Below, one piece after another: positions 30,674 to 41,507 of a DNA stretch of 64,000 nt. The notes under the pieces were generated by a model, which saw only the letters and a list, made by a program, of their open reading frames with translations, was not told the DNA's origin and ran no database searches. The position numbers and the translations under genes are program-made. The stretch is from contig CM030934.1 in assembly GCA_018136815.1 (NCBI GenBank), positions 5,665,318 through 5,729,317 on the forward strand, given 5' to 3'. The first letter of the stretch is position 1. Each line of letters begins with the position of its first letter. The DNA is from Isochrysis galbana. Taxonomy: Eukaryota; Haptophyta; Isochrysidales; Isochrysidaceae.

Positions 30674-31560
30674 ATGCCCACCCGCCCCTTCTCAGCGATG
30701 GAGCTGGAGGATGCGGAGATTGCGCTGGCGCTGGTGATCGCGGCCGACGAGGATCGACTGTGGGATGAGCTCCTTGCGGGCTCATCCTGCGAAAGCGCGG
30801 ACGATGAGGAGAGCATCCTGCATCCTCGTCGCTGTCGTTGTTGACCCTCTGGCAGAGGCCTTTGGGACGCTCTGCGAAGACGCGCATCGGCCCACAGCGC
30901 CCATCAGTGGCCCGACTGGAGCGCGAGGCGGCGGAGGCCGGTGTGGGCAAGGACGACTTCGCCAGGGATGTTTACATCCGCTTTGGCGTACGTCTCCCCG
31001 ACCTCTGCCGCTTCATTGATTGACGCATTGCAACTGCCGCCCGGCTGGCGGCTGCGCGGCGGCTACATCATGCGTGGCGAGGAGGCCGCTCTCATTACGC
31101 TTCGGCGCTTCCGAACGCTAGGTGAGCGCGGCATGTAGCGTGATAAGGAAGCCTTTGTGTAAGTGGTTGATGTGCTCCATTCTTTCTAACTCCACGAACG
31201 AATACTTCCCTCCTCTTGTACTCAGGACCCGCCGCGTCTCTTGTGTGGGAGACGGGGCGTAGTGAAGCTGCTATCTCAGCGGCGCATCATGCTGTGGTGG
31301 ACCACATACACCTAACCTTCCCTCATCTCCTCGACTCCCGGGGCTTTTCTGCCTTCTCTCCCCTCTTTCCTGCCTTTGCCGCAGCGCTCGTGAGGGTGGG
31401 GGTCCTAGTCTCTAACATGGTGGGCTTCATTGATGGTAACTTGTGGCCCGTTGCACGACCCATCCGTGAACAAGGTGTCTACTTCTCCGGGCACAAGCGT
31501 TGCCATGGCGTGAAAGTGCAAGGCATTGTATTCCCGAATGGAATTCAGCCATGGGCCTAC
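30674..31560 (+). pseudogene. PIF/Harbinger-type DDE transposase remnant
   Basis: The N-terminal part starts at ATG 30674 or 30698 (MELEDAEIALALVIAADE). Later pieces lie in shifting frames: FARDVYIRFGVRLPDLCRFI, then DALQLPPGWRLRGGYIMRG. The break at 31014-31024 is ATTGATTGACG, a 4-base duplication. An intron at 31122-31225 (GTGAGC to CTCAG, 104 bp) joins TL to GPAASLVWETGRSEAAISA. The diagnostic block is GFIDGNLWPVARPI followed by VYFSGHKRCHGVKVQGIVFP, as in DDE_Tnp_4 transposases, where the first Asp is catalytic. The frame is lost soon after, so the remaining catalytic residues are missing. Confidence 0.75.
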
Positions 31561-31659
31561 GGCCCACAAGCCTCCTTCCGCACTTCCGCGCCCTCGCGCC
31601 CTCCGTGCGTCGTGCGTCGTGCGTCGATCACCATATCACCATGCCCGTATGCCCGTAGT

Positions 31660-32065
31660 CACCCCCGAGGAAAGCTCCATGAGCTCCCCACAAGAACCGC
31701 ATTCCGCGCTAGCTGCCGGCGCGCCCTCGCAGGCAATCTCCAAGAGTGAGAGCAGCAGCCTTGCTCTGACAGAGACGGGTATGATCGTATGATGAGTTGC
31801 AATCAATCACCCAGGTGCGGGAGATATACGGCCAAAGCATGCCGCATGCCTCATGCACATTGCATGTGCCATCTTTGCGCAGCCGGTGTGCGCCTCCGCC
31901 GCCGAACGCAATTGGTCGGTCTACGGTTCGATCAAATCCAACAAAAGGGCTGCCATGCGGCTGTCGGAGCGAAGCTCGTTTCCTCTTTGGAAACGAGTCG
32001 CGAGGGCGCACCGGCGGCTAGCGCGGCGCACGGTTCGTCCGGGGAGCCCGGAACGGGCTCATCGG
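31660..32065. repeat. Inverted repeat arms around a hAT fragment
   Basis: Arms at about 31660-31755 and 31975-32065 are inverted and diverged. Each contains GCGAGGGCGCRCCGGC and GCTAGCGCGG. Translated toward each other they give ALAAGAPSQAISK and ALAAGAPSRLVSK. A related word is at 56945-56975. Confidence 0.65.
31814..31975 (+). pseudogene. hAT transposase dimerisation-domain fragment
   Basis: The frame reads MHIACAIFAQPVCASAAE, then RNWSVYGSIKSNKRAAM. AxSAAERNWS with a following KSNKR is the hallmark of the hAT C-terminal dimerisation domain. Nothing else of the transposase is present. It is a different hAT lineage from 41244-48300, whose motif is SASCERVFS. Confidence 0.75.
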
Positions 32066-32099
32066 GAGAACGGGGAGGGCAAATGACGGGCATATGTGG

Positions 32100-32509
32100 A
32101 ATGGACGGGAGAGTGGCACGGAACGCGAATCGGAGGGGCGGAGGATGTAAGAAAGGGCGCGGCGAGCAGATACTGCTTACTTGGGACTCGTAGGGACTCG
32201 TAGACTCGAAAGGATGACTCGGAAGACTCGGGGCTTGGGGGTACTCAGGGGGCTGCAGGTCACCAACAGGCGATACAATAGGTAAAACCACACAAATCAA
32301 CACTCTGCACTCAAACATTGACCGTAACAGGCCGGAAACATACGTTAGACGAACCCCCTCTGATGAGCAGAACCAGGGGCGCTCACCAGAAAAAGAGGAG
32401 AGAGAGAGAGAGAACGAGGACTCGAGGGTCAAAACACAATTCGGACTCCGGCTCGGACTACAGAGTAAAATCCCGTGCCCTCGCGAGTCCTGCCTCGAGT
32501 CTCGCGGGG
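32100..32509. other. Noncoding region without recognised features
   Basis: No gene supported; a short GA run lies near 32400. Confidence 0.4.
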
Positions 32510-32705
32510 CAGCGCCGAAGGACGCTGAAGGACGCTGCGGGTCAGCGCTGAAGGACGCAGAAGGACGCAGAAGGACACTGAAGGACGCTGAAGGACGCGC
32601 TGCGGGACACTGCTGAAGGACACCGCTGAAGGACGCGGGGGGGGCGCTGAGGGACGCTGGGGAACGCTGAGGGACGCGCTGGGGGACTTTCGCGCGGGGG
32701 GGGGT
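32510..32705 (+). repeat. Minisatellite, CTGAAGGACG 10-bp unit
   Basis: About 15 degenerate units (GCTGAAGGAC, GCAGAAGGAC, GCTGAGGGAC). The following region 32700-32960 is purine-rich with G runs and yields only spurious frames. Confidence 0.85.
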
Positions 32706-32964
32706 GAGGGAAGAGAAGACGGCGTCTCAACGCGCGGACGCGGAAGGGAGCCGCCGTCTCGGCGCGCGGAGGGGGGGGTTAGCGGGCCGGAGGGGGGAAG
32801 GAAATCTGCGGAGGGGGGGAAGGACCGCCGTCTCGGCGCGCGGAGGGGGGAAATCAGGGAATGGAGAGAGAGAGGGGAGGGAGGAGAGCTGCGAAAGGGG
32901 GTGAGGACTGCGGGGGGGGGGGGGGGGGACTGCAGAGGGGAGGGGAAACTGCAGAAGGGGGGGA

Positions 32965-33085
32965 TGTCGCATTCGCGAGCCTCTGCAGGCTATTTTGCTA
33001 TCTTTCCGCTCTACCGTTATAACCGCGATGGTAAATCATCAATCTTCGTTCTCATATCTATCTATACGTCTACGCCAAATGTCTC
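32965..33085 (+). mobile_element. Truncated LTR copy
   Basis: It starts TGTCGCATTCGCGAGCCTCT after a G-rich tract (AAGGGGGGGA) and matches 33368-33480, then diverges after CTATACGTCTACG. The gap 33086-33367 shows no gene. Confidence 0.75.
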
Positions 33086-33367
33086 GGAACTCGCGTAACT
33101 GTTCGAATCCCCGATAGAATTCAAAAGGCCTCGCCTACCGATGTGCTATGAAATATTGCTCGATCTTCGATTGTTGCTATGAGAAAACGCTACCGATTGG
33201 ACGCTTGCTCTCCGCCACCGTCACCGCTGTCGCTTTGTCGCCATGTGGCACACAAATGTGAGGAGCCGCAACGCGCAACGCCCCACTTCTCTTGATGGTA
33301 AGGTACTCGAACGTATCGTCCGTCCGACCGCTCAACATCAGGGGATGTTTCGATCTTAGTCGGGGGG

Positions 33368-34385
33368 TGTCGCATTCGCGAGCCTCTGCAGGCTATTTTG
33401 CTATCTTTCCGCTCTACCGTTATAACCGCGATGGTAAATCATCAATCTTCGTTCTCATATCTATCTATACGTCTACGACGTCTCCACGCTTCTATCAATC
33501 ACTACACTTCATTCAATGTTGGTCTACCATTATATCCACGTGGCCAAGCAGCTTCTACAGGCTTCTACTTCTACTCGGAATATGCTCTAGCTCTGGACTG
33601 ATCACCCAGGCATGGAGATCAAGGGAGTAGTAAGCACGTGTCGATGAAGACCAAGGAAGTAGCGAGCATCTTGCTTGCTAAAGTACACCCTCAAGAACCT
33701 CAAGCATCTAAGACTCTGTAAGTCTAACACCTCCGTAAGCTTCTAGACTTTTTAAGTCTACCAGCTACTCCATGGCTAAGCTACGGAAAGCTATAGGTAA
33801 AGTGCACGCCGCTGTGCTTGCGTTGAGACGCTATTCGCCGATGAATCTTGTAGGATCTTCACTAAGCATGGATGAATCCCTTTCGCGCCTTTTCTGTGTG
33901 CAATCCTTCTCTAGGACGACGAGACGACGAGTTCTCTTCTGGCCAATTGGTTCCTTCTTTGCTCTCTCTGTTCACCCACCGTGGCTTTCGCTCCCGTGTT
34001 TATTACGTGTTGCCCTTGTTTATGTTAGAAAGTGGTGTGGCGTGTCTTCGTACGCACCCAGCAACCGTCGCAGCGCTCTGCGATCGAAGCCGTACCGTGA
34101 CCCCTCGTACCCTTGAGCCCCTACTGCCTTGTGTGTGGTCTCTCGCTAGAAATCACCCACTAGAGATTGATTCAATCTGTTCCTATGGACCCATCACCAC
34201 CCTCTGCACCGCAAAATCCGCCCTCGCCGCCGCGCGCGGACCCCGTCACCACTGCACCCGTGCCCAAGCCTTCCCAAGTATCTTCACCCGCTACCCAAGT
34301 TGATAGGCCGCCTACGGACGCGTGGGTTGCCAAGGATGGAGTCTCAGGAGCCTTACCCGGATCCTGGGAACAGTCCATCTCCACA
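33368..34385 (+). mobile_element. LTR retrotransposon 5' part with gag start
   Basis: A G tract (CGGGGGG) precedes TGTCGCATTCGCGAGCCTCT. The LTR body (CCGCTCTACCGTTATAACCG, TTGGTCTACCATTATATCC) is shared with 48371-48530. Near 34185 a gag-like frame begins, MDPSPPSAPQNPPSPP, and continues WVAKDGVSGALPGSWEQS. The element stops abruptly at 34385, exactly where the copy at 48605 also stops. No reverse transcriptase is present. Confidence 0.7.
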
Positions 34386-34700
34386 GGGGAGGGAATGCAG
34401 AATGCAGAGAAGGGGGGGGAAGGAATGCAGAGAGGGGGCCCAGTTCTGTTACCTGCATTTCTTACCTTAAACGTTAAACGCGTGGACAATTACCGTAACG
34501 GTAAAAGTAAAACTCGAATCTTCGAATTTCGAGACGAAAATCGGCGGACCAGGATTTGAGCCCAGGGGGAATCCGAGTCTGCACGCCTTGAGTGACCACG
34601 ACGAACATAGAAGACGATATAAAACGACGAAGGCACGTACCCATGCCGAAATATTCATGCCAGGAGGTCTGAATACAACAGCGGCACGACACTGCAGACA
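34386..34700 (-). repeat. Dispersed repeat copy, partner 11170-11500
   Basis: It contains CAATTACCGTAACGGTAAAA and TTCGAATTTCGAGACGAAAA, and ends near AATATTCATGCC. The length is about 300 bp. Function unknown. Confidence 0.75.
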
Positions 34701-35536
34701 GGCTCGTTTACTGCCATGAGGCCCTAGCGCTCCGCACCAAGATGCAAAAGCAAGGGTCTAAGGCAGCAATGTGTGAATGGGATCTTTCAGATTCGGACTC
34801 AAACGCATCGGACGAAGATGACGTGGAACATCTCAAAGTCTAGTTGATATTGATGTACCGCGTGTGCATGCGCGCCTCTCTTGCTCTTTGTTTGCAGCTT
34901 TCAGCTTTGCGCTTTGCGGTGAGCGATGCAGTCAGTGCACATGTGCATAGGCATAGGTAATACTATAGTACATATCATATATAATACATAAAATGTGGAA
35001 TTATGTACGTGTTGGCCGATTTGTTTGAAAGGTTGAGCGCGTGTCGCGTGTAGACCCTGCTCCTGAGTTAGCCTACTACAACACAGCAATACATTTCATC
35101 TCCCACGCGTACACCGGCGCCGGCGTACCCTCACTCACGTACGCCAGCACCGCTGGCGCCGGCGTACGGGAATTCGGTATTCATGGTATTCAAGAGGGCC
35201 ATTTTCAATACATGTATTTGTATCACACAACTCATAAGGCGACAAAAATCGATCCTCGAAATCCAAATCCCGCGCAGCATGTGTCTGTGGGATGATTTCA
35301 GATCACCTGCAGGGTCTCGGTCCCAGTAGAGCTCTACTCAAACAAAACCAGAAACCAAAACTATCGCTCGGTCGGCCGCTCGGTCGCCGTCGCCGTCGTC
35401 GGTCGGCCATCCATCCAGCCGTGAATATCGTGCCCCCCCCTCCTGCCCCACCTCTTCTCCCCCCCCCCCCCCCCCCGCCCCCCCTCTCTTCCCGGCTTCC
35501 CGTTGTCGCAGGCTGTTTGGCTGTTTTCTTCCCGCG
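34701..35536. other. Intergenic, short palindrome, C run
   Basis: At 35111-35168, ACACCGGCGCCGGCGTAC and GTACGCCAGCACCGCTGGCG can pair. A C run (35460-35476) precedes the next gene. No gene is supported. Confidence 0.5.
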
Positions 35537-35896
35537 ATGGGCGACTCGGCACCCATGCTGCTCACCGTCGTGCTCTTCGGGTCCGACCGGGCGAGCCAGT
35601 TGTGCCAGCCCGCCTTCATCAAGACGAGCGGGACAACGCCCATCCGCAAGCTCGTCGCTTGCTACTGTAGGTGGCTCAGCATGCCAGAGTCAGCCATCGT
35701 GCTCGACTACAACGGCGAACGGCTTGCAGACCCTTCTGCCACGCCGCATCAGCTAGGCCTCGCCAACGGCGCCACGTTCAACGCGATGCTTGTCGATGGC
35801 GAGCAGCTAAGAACGCCTCCCACCGGACTCCCCTTCCTCGACGTGACAGATTCCGAGCTTTCAGCGCTCGCAGACATGCTCTCGGTCACTAGTTGA
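35537..35896 (+). CDS. SUMO/ubiquitin-like (Rad60-SLD type) protein
   Basis: A 119-residue single-exon frame starts at ATG 35537 (MGDSAPMLLTVVLFGSDR). Residues about 8-95 fit a beta-grasp fold: TVVLFGSD, then TTPIRKLVACYCRWLSM, SAIVLDYNGERLADPSAT and PHQLGLANGATFNAML. The TTP-xxKL-xxxYC / LxYxGERL pattern is that of SUMO and the SUMO-like domains of Rad60/NIP45. The C-terminal extension (DSELSALADMLSVTS) has no terminal Gly-Gly, so conjugation like SUMO is unlikely without processing I cannot see; a binding or scaffold role is more probable. A UBE2Q-RING gene with SUMO-binding-like motifs lies at 59266-60228. Confidence 0.75.
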   Translation: MGDSAPMLLTVVLFGSDRASQLCQPAFIKTSGTTPIRKLVACYCRWLSMPESAIVLDYNGERLADPSATPHQLGLANGATFNAMLVDGEQLRTPPTGLPFLDVTDSELSALADMLSVTS

Positions 35897-36702
35897 CGGC
35901 AAGGTCACCACTCACAGCGAATGCAGAGCGTACTCGTTCTTCGGTTGCCCTCACAGCTGGAGCAGGGAGCTCTAATGTCGACAGTCGGGCGTATCTTGAG
36001 GGAGAGAGACGTGACGCGCAATGTTAGAGCAGATAAGGTGCATGGCTATGCACCAGGCGGCATTTCGAACCATCATCTAGTCGAGTGCGGGGCAAGCATG
36101 AGTGGCACCTTGCAAAGCTTGGGTGGTGGCTCATGTCCACCAGATGTGATGTGTGCTTGCATATCGCTAAAGTTCTGCGGTCGACGAATTCGACCCGTTT
36201 ACCAGAAGCAGCTGAAAGAAGTGTTCTGCCGGAAGCAGCCGAAGTATAGGCGTTGGTAATGGAGGCCACTTTGATCTTTTCTCGTCAAGCAAGGATATTT
36301 CCCTTTCTTGCAAAGTGCATAATGCATGAGAATAAAACACTCTTTTAAAAAACTTTTTGATGTGCTCGCCTCGCTCGCGGCCTTGGGCCTCTACCATGCA
36401 GCCACGCCCGGATTCTGGCTACTACTTCTAGCTAGGGCGGACCCATCGCACGCACCGTGCTGCCTGGAAGGCGCAACCTGCAACCTGAGGTTCTTTTTTT
36501 CTTTTTTTCTTTCGGCCGGCACCCCTCAGAAGGTGCAACCTAAGGTCCAGGTTTTTTTTCACTCCCGCAACCCCCCCCCCCCCCCCCCCGTTTTGGTATG
36601 AAACTAAAAGAGCACCCACACATTGGAGGGTAGACCGTCGACTCGTCGACTCGCCACCCCTTATTTTAGGGCTCGTCCGAGGCGCACCGGCGCACCCGAT
36701 CT
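35897..36702. other. Intergenic, no gene supported
   Basis: T-rich and C-rich homopolymers (36490-36560, 36571-36588). Short frames here lack coding character. Confidence 0.5.
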
Positions 36703-37336
36703 GAACGTTAGCACCACTACTGCCACTAGCCCGGTACTATCACGACACCCCTCAGCGCACCTGCCTGTACGCCTTGACGTGTGCTGTCACGCTGTCACTA
36801 GACACACACGCATATGCACCCCTCCGAATCTCCCCCCTCGCAAACCCCCGGCTCCCATTATAACTCCCCACAAGCTATAATGAGGGAAAACCCATTGAGG
36901 CGGACCGACCTACGTCGGGCGACTCTCCGGGAAAAAGCACCGGGGGGGGGAAGGAACCTCTCGTCATGAAAAGAAACGGCCCTTACAGCTCTCGCCGCGA
37001 GCTGTCCTCGAGAAATAAAAGACTGCGCCTCGAGATACCTGCCACCGTGGTTCCCGTAGACGCCTTGAGCCTCTCCCTCCTCATCCCCCTCCGGTCGCCA
37101 GCCGCCTCCCTCCGCCCGTTTGCTAACGCAAACGAGTCCCGTTTCTCACCGCACTCCATCGGGGGGGGTGCAAAAAAAACCCCCTCTCCCTCTCTCCGTT
37201 CTCCTCCACCTCTGTCCCTGCGGCGCGTCGCCATGCGGCGCGCCACGGCCTGCTCTCAGAGGCCCTTTGGGGGCTCCCAGAGGGCCAGCCAGGGCAGCTC
37301 AGGGGGCAGTGGAGGCTAGGGCTCAGCCCCTGGCCC
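36703..37336 (-). repeat. Dispersed GTCGCCCGACGTAGG family, full copy
   Basis: In reverse orientation it aligns with 61625-62250 over its whole length: GGCTGAGCCC, GGCGCGTCGCCATGCGGC, GCAAACGAGTCCCGTTTCTC (compare GCAAACAGGTCTCGTTTCTC), GTCGCCCGACGTAGGTCGG and GTAGTGGTGCTAACG. It is probably an interspersed retroposon of about 630 bp. Confidence 0.85.
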
Positions 37337-38293
37337 CCCCCGCCTCTCCCACGCTTGCCTTGCTGGCCCTGGGAGCCGCCCGAAGCCCTCTGTCTGCCTG
37401 GCGACCAGGGATGGGGGGGGGAGTCAGCTCGAGGGCAGGCCCATGCTGGGCGTGGGAGTGCGAGTCAGGGCCCGCGCCCAATAGGGGTCTGGCCAGAGTG
37501 TTGATTGCCCAGCCCCTGCGCCAGAGGGCAGGGGCTAGGGTTGATTGTACGGGCCCACCCCGGAGGCCCGGGGGGTGTCCGCGATGGAGAGAGGGGGGCG
37601 CGAGGCCCCCATTGACCCCCACTTATAAAAGTAGGTTGCGTCGGGGTCCTCCTGGGGTTCTAATCCTCCGTCCTTCTGGCTCCTGCTGGCTGGGCGGGCT
37701 GCGGGATGAGGGATGATAGCAGATAGCTGTTTTCTGTTTTCCTGAGTAGATCGATGTAAGTGGTGGTTGGTTTGGCGAGCGCGGTAGTCGCCCACACTAC
37801 AATCTTGTCCCACGATCTCAAGATGGGTGCGGATGATTGATATGCAGTTTCCATTGTGTCGAATCCAAGTAGCAAGTAGCAAGTAGCAAGTAGCGTTGGG
37901 CGGAAGATATGTAAGATATGCAGCTCATTTGTGTGCGATATTTAATGTACTATCGGTTGCGCGAGTGTCTATAGGATGCGACGAGACTAACATGGAGGTG
38001 CAACATATTATATGCGTGTGCACGATAAGCCAACACCAATAGTCGCTCAACATACAACATGTACATGTGTCGATATCGCGAGTACCGCAGAACGCGACGA
38101 TCGCTGCTCCAAGGAGAGCGAGCGTGCCTATTCATGTTCCACTATGCAGCACCGATCTAAAAGCCCGAACGGTGAACTTCAAGCATAGGCCAAAGGAACT
38201 CCCTCCTTGCATGCGGTTTTCTTCCCACTACTAGAAATGCTCACCTACACCGACCCTCCCTCTTCACCACTGCACCTGCGTGCATGACACGCG
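37337..38293. other. Intergenic, no gene supported
   Basis: GC-rich sequence to 37620, then more AT-rich unique sequence with AGTAGCAAGT direct repeats at 37868-37893. Short frames on both strands were not convincing. Confidence 0.45.
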
Positions 38294-39038
38294 TCAGCGA
38301 TGCATCTCAGCAACCGGCGGCGCTCCTGCCGGCGAGCTGCCGGCGCCAGGGGCTGGCTTGAGAAACCCGACCTCAGGAGCTAGCGAGAGGAAGCAGATCG
38401 CGCATACAGGCCCATTGACAGGATCTTTGAATGGGAAGGCCTGAGCACTCCTGCAGCAGAGGCACTTGGACATCCCCATGCACAATACGTCCGGGATCTG
38501 CGAGTGGAGACGGATTTCGCATCAGCTACTGGCGCAGGTAAGCATATCAAGAGTGAACTAGCACGCCCTGGGGTGGACCAGCACGCTCTGGATGCTGGAC
38601 GTCGAGCGCGCACGAGGGCGAAGGGTGCACTCTAGCCAGGGAGGTTGGTCAGGCCTTCAGCGCACACACCTTGATGCCGCAGGTGCAGCATGGCAGGCCG
38701 AGCTTGAGGATGAAGTTGTCCTCACTGATCAGGCCGATTGGATGAGGCTCCTCGTTCGCCGCAATGCAGCACTTCTCCTCGAGGCAGAGGCACTCATTGG
38801 TGCCCTTGCAGCCAATGAGGATGTCATCGGTGTCAATCTGCCAAGAGCAAGGGGTGGGTGAGGCTCTGTGGTGGGGTTGCGGTGGCGCGCCGCGGTCAGA
38901 CGGGCGGGGCCTATGCATCTGGTGAATGCAAAAGCCCCGGCAATCGCGCGCACGAGCGAGCTGGCCGACAGGGAGGCGGAGAGGGAGTCTTACCTCGTTG
39001 AAGCAGCAGATGCAGCCGGAGAACATTCCCTTGACCAT
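38294..39038 (-). CDS. Cysteine-rich protein of the algal CLCC type, three exons
   Basis: Exons are 39038-38994, 38837-38670 and 38497-38294; introns 38993-38838 (156 bp) and 38669-38498 (172 bp) are GT-AG and phase 0. The 138-residue product has 17 cysteines in repeated blocks: SGCICCFNE, ECLCLEEKCCIAA, GLPCCTCGI, MSKCLCCRSAQAFPF and VCAICFLSLAPEVG. This order (CLC-x-EE-x-CC, then GL-x-CC-TC, then CLCC-x5-FP, then P-x-CAIC) is one I associate with small cysteine-rich proteins found in many algae and oomycetes, of unknown function. No signal peptide is obvious, so a cytosolic metal- or redox-linked role is only a guess. The C-terminal tail is Ala/Pro/Gly-rich. The splice model restores the complete cysteine pattern, which is strong support. 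Confidence 0.75.
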
Positions 39039-39216
39039 GGCTGAAGGGGCGAGGTAGAGAGAGAGGTCCTATAGGGGGGAAGGGGGGAGGAGGGTATGTC
39101 ATCTACGCTGGCTCGAGAAGCCGAGCCTCAGAGGGGGGGGGGCAGGGGGCTTGCAAGGGGGGTTGTCTGCCCTGTGCACACCTCTAAACGCCAGGAGAAA
39201 AAGGTAAGGAGAAGGG

Positions 39217-39232
39217 GGGGGGGGGGGGGGGG

Positions 39233-39318
<86 letters not shown>

Positions 39319-39322
39319 GAGA
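39217..39322. repeat. Poly-G run and GA microsatellite
   Basis: About 18 G followed by about 85 bp of (GA)n with few interruptions. Frames across it are spurious Arg/Glu or Ser/Leu runs. Confidence 0.95.
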
Positions 39323-39349
39323 CTGCTGCTCTCTCCTGTCTCGACGGCA

Positions 39350-41243
39350 GGCTGTCCTCACATGCTGGGATTTTCGGTGCGAGTCTCACGGTTTGACGGT
39401 GTGTCGCTCGGCAGATGATCTCTCCTCTTCATGAGAGATTTCTTGAGAGGAAGAGGGGGCGATTCTCTCTGCCTTCTCCTCGGCGTTCGACAGCTCGAAT
39501 CCTTTTCTCTCTGAAAGAGTTGGTGTATTCTTCTGAAAATGGATGATGGATGTAGCTGGTAATTCTAGGTGAAGTTCTCTTGTGCTGAGAGTTCTGACTG
39601 CCCTCGATCATCAAGTTCAGAGAGACAAGGGCCCAACCGAGGAGATGAGAAAACGAGGGATATTAGAGAGCTGGTAACTGGGAGGGAGAGAGGGAAGAGG
39701 GGGACGGAGAGAGAGAGACCTGGAAACAAGGGGGGGGCGAGAGAGAGAGAGCGGGGGGGGAGAGGGGAGAGAGAGAGGGAAGAGAGAAAGGGGCGGCGCG
39801 CCTCCTTTCGAAGTCTCCCTCTCGCTCTCCCTCCTCCCTACCCCTCTCCCTTTCTTCTTTGCTCTCTCTCAAGTCTAAAGGGCCATCCGCAGCGGATCTC
39901 GCGGCGCGCCTCGGATTCAAACCACGCACGCAGAGAGAGAGAGAGAGGGGGGGGGGGGGGAAGGAGATCACTTCGGCGAGAGCACCCGCCCCCCTCGCCG
40001 CCGCTCGCCCCCCCCGCGGCGGCCCCCCCTTCCCCCTCCCCCCCCGCGCGGAGCGAACCCAGCGCCCTCTCTCGGCCCCCCCCCGCCGCCGCCATTGACC
40101 CTCCCAACTGCAACGGCCGAGGGCCCGCGAGCGGTCTGCCCCAACCCGATGCGGAGTGGACCCCCTTGCCCACAGTCGGGAAATTGAGTACAAATCCGTG
40201 GAACGCGCGATTCTTGTATAAAATCTGGCAGGGCAAGTTAGACTCAGGCTCAGTCTACGCGACCGCCGATCGCGAATCGAGACCCTTAGGGCCGGTCTAC
40301 GCGACCGCCGATCGTTTCGAAAAGCATCGGGAGTCTGGATCTCGAAAAACAAGAAAAACAAGAGAGGGTCGAAATCGAGACCCCACTAGGAGTACTGTAG
40401 CAACTCTTGTTTTTCAACTCCCGATTTTCTGCGGGTCGACGCGGGGGGGGGGAGGAATGTCAACCCAGATCTCGCCCGAGGAGCCTGCGCTGCCCTCCAC
40501 AGCCGCCGGTGCGCGCGGCGTGCGCGCGTAGAAGGCCCAGTTGGGCCATCACATGCCCTCCATTCTCTCTCCAACCCGGCCGGTGGCCCGTGCATCGTAC
40601 CGCAGGTGTCACGGAGGAGACGGCTGGACAATCGGCGACGATGCGCAATCGAGCTCAAGCACACCTCTCCGAGCTTGCGCTGCCGTGCACCACCTCCGGT
40701 GCGCGCCACGGCCCCAGTTGCCCCACATGCCTCATGCCCTCCCTGCACCCCCTCTAACCGCAGCGGCAATGCCGCACATGCCGCGCAGGTGTTACGCAGC
40801 AGGGTGGGGCCGCATTGGCCTTGGGGGCCTCACAGCCGCCTCGTTCCGCATCGCGGAACTCACCCTACAACGAGGCGACGAGGCTGGCCAACGCCCTCTC
40901 CATCAGCCATCACAAACTATCTTTTAAAAAGATAGGGTCATGGAGCTAGGGCCAGGCAGAAATATTCCGAAAAATCTGCCCCCAAATATTCCGCGACGAT
41001 ATCCCGTTTATATCCCGGGAGGCTGCCCAAATATCCCCAAAATATGTGTCGTCTAGTCGTCTATGTCTATGAGTTTTGTTTTGGGCTAGTGCGCAGGGCC
41101 CTCCTTTCTCCCTCCTTCCTATTCTTTGCTAGCTTGCACATACATTGTTGTTTGCACCATGACCATGATGTGTGTTGTAGGGAGTAGTCTTAATTACATT
41201 GGTATTGGACTTGGCACATCACACATCACACTTCATTCACACA
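39350..41243. other. Long stretch without a supported gene
   Basis: GA-rich sequence to 39800, a G/C-homopolymer-rich part to 40110, and a pair of related segments near 40480 and 40675 (GCGCTGCCCTCCACAGCCGC against GCGCTGCCGTGCACCACCTC). TACGCGACCGCCGATCG occurs twice (40256-40272 and 40297-40313). Open frames on both strands are low-complexity shadows. Confidence 0.5.
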
Positions 41244-41502
41244 TCACGCTCTTGATTCTTGATTCCGCTTATTGCGGTTGTAACGCAACAAGACAGATGC
41301 CTCCACTTGATCAGCCAGAGAGCTTGCACGCAAGGAAGGAAACATACAACACGCTAGCAAAGAAAACACACGCTCACACGAAGCAGAATTAGGAGTGAGA
41401 GACAAAGCAATCCTTGCAGCCAATGCCCAAGTTGGAAACTTGTTGCAGTTTGATGACCACCATGCAAGGACGCCAGCTGTGAATGCCTTCGGGTCACTAT
41501 GT

Positions 41503-41507
41503 TCCAG
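41503..41507. repeat. Target-site duplication, left copy (gypsy)
   Basis: TCCAG, directly before the LTR start TGTCGC; the partner is 47826-47830. Confidence 0.85.

Noticed and set aside
33095..33125. Another tRNA-like word GTTCGAATCCCCG
   Set aside because: No matching arms upstream.
36326..36601. Hydrophobic plus-strand frame near a T run
   Set aside because: Low complexity with poly-Phe and poly-Pro from homopolymers.
39096..39434. Open frames of Arg/Glu or Ser/Leu
   Set aside because: They are translations of the GA microsatellite and G run.
39663..40535. Possible Arg/Glu- or Pro-rich genes on both strands
   Set aside because: All are driven by GA-rich and homopolymer sequence, with no motif or splice support.
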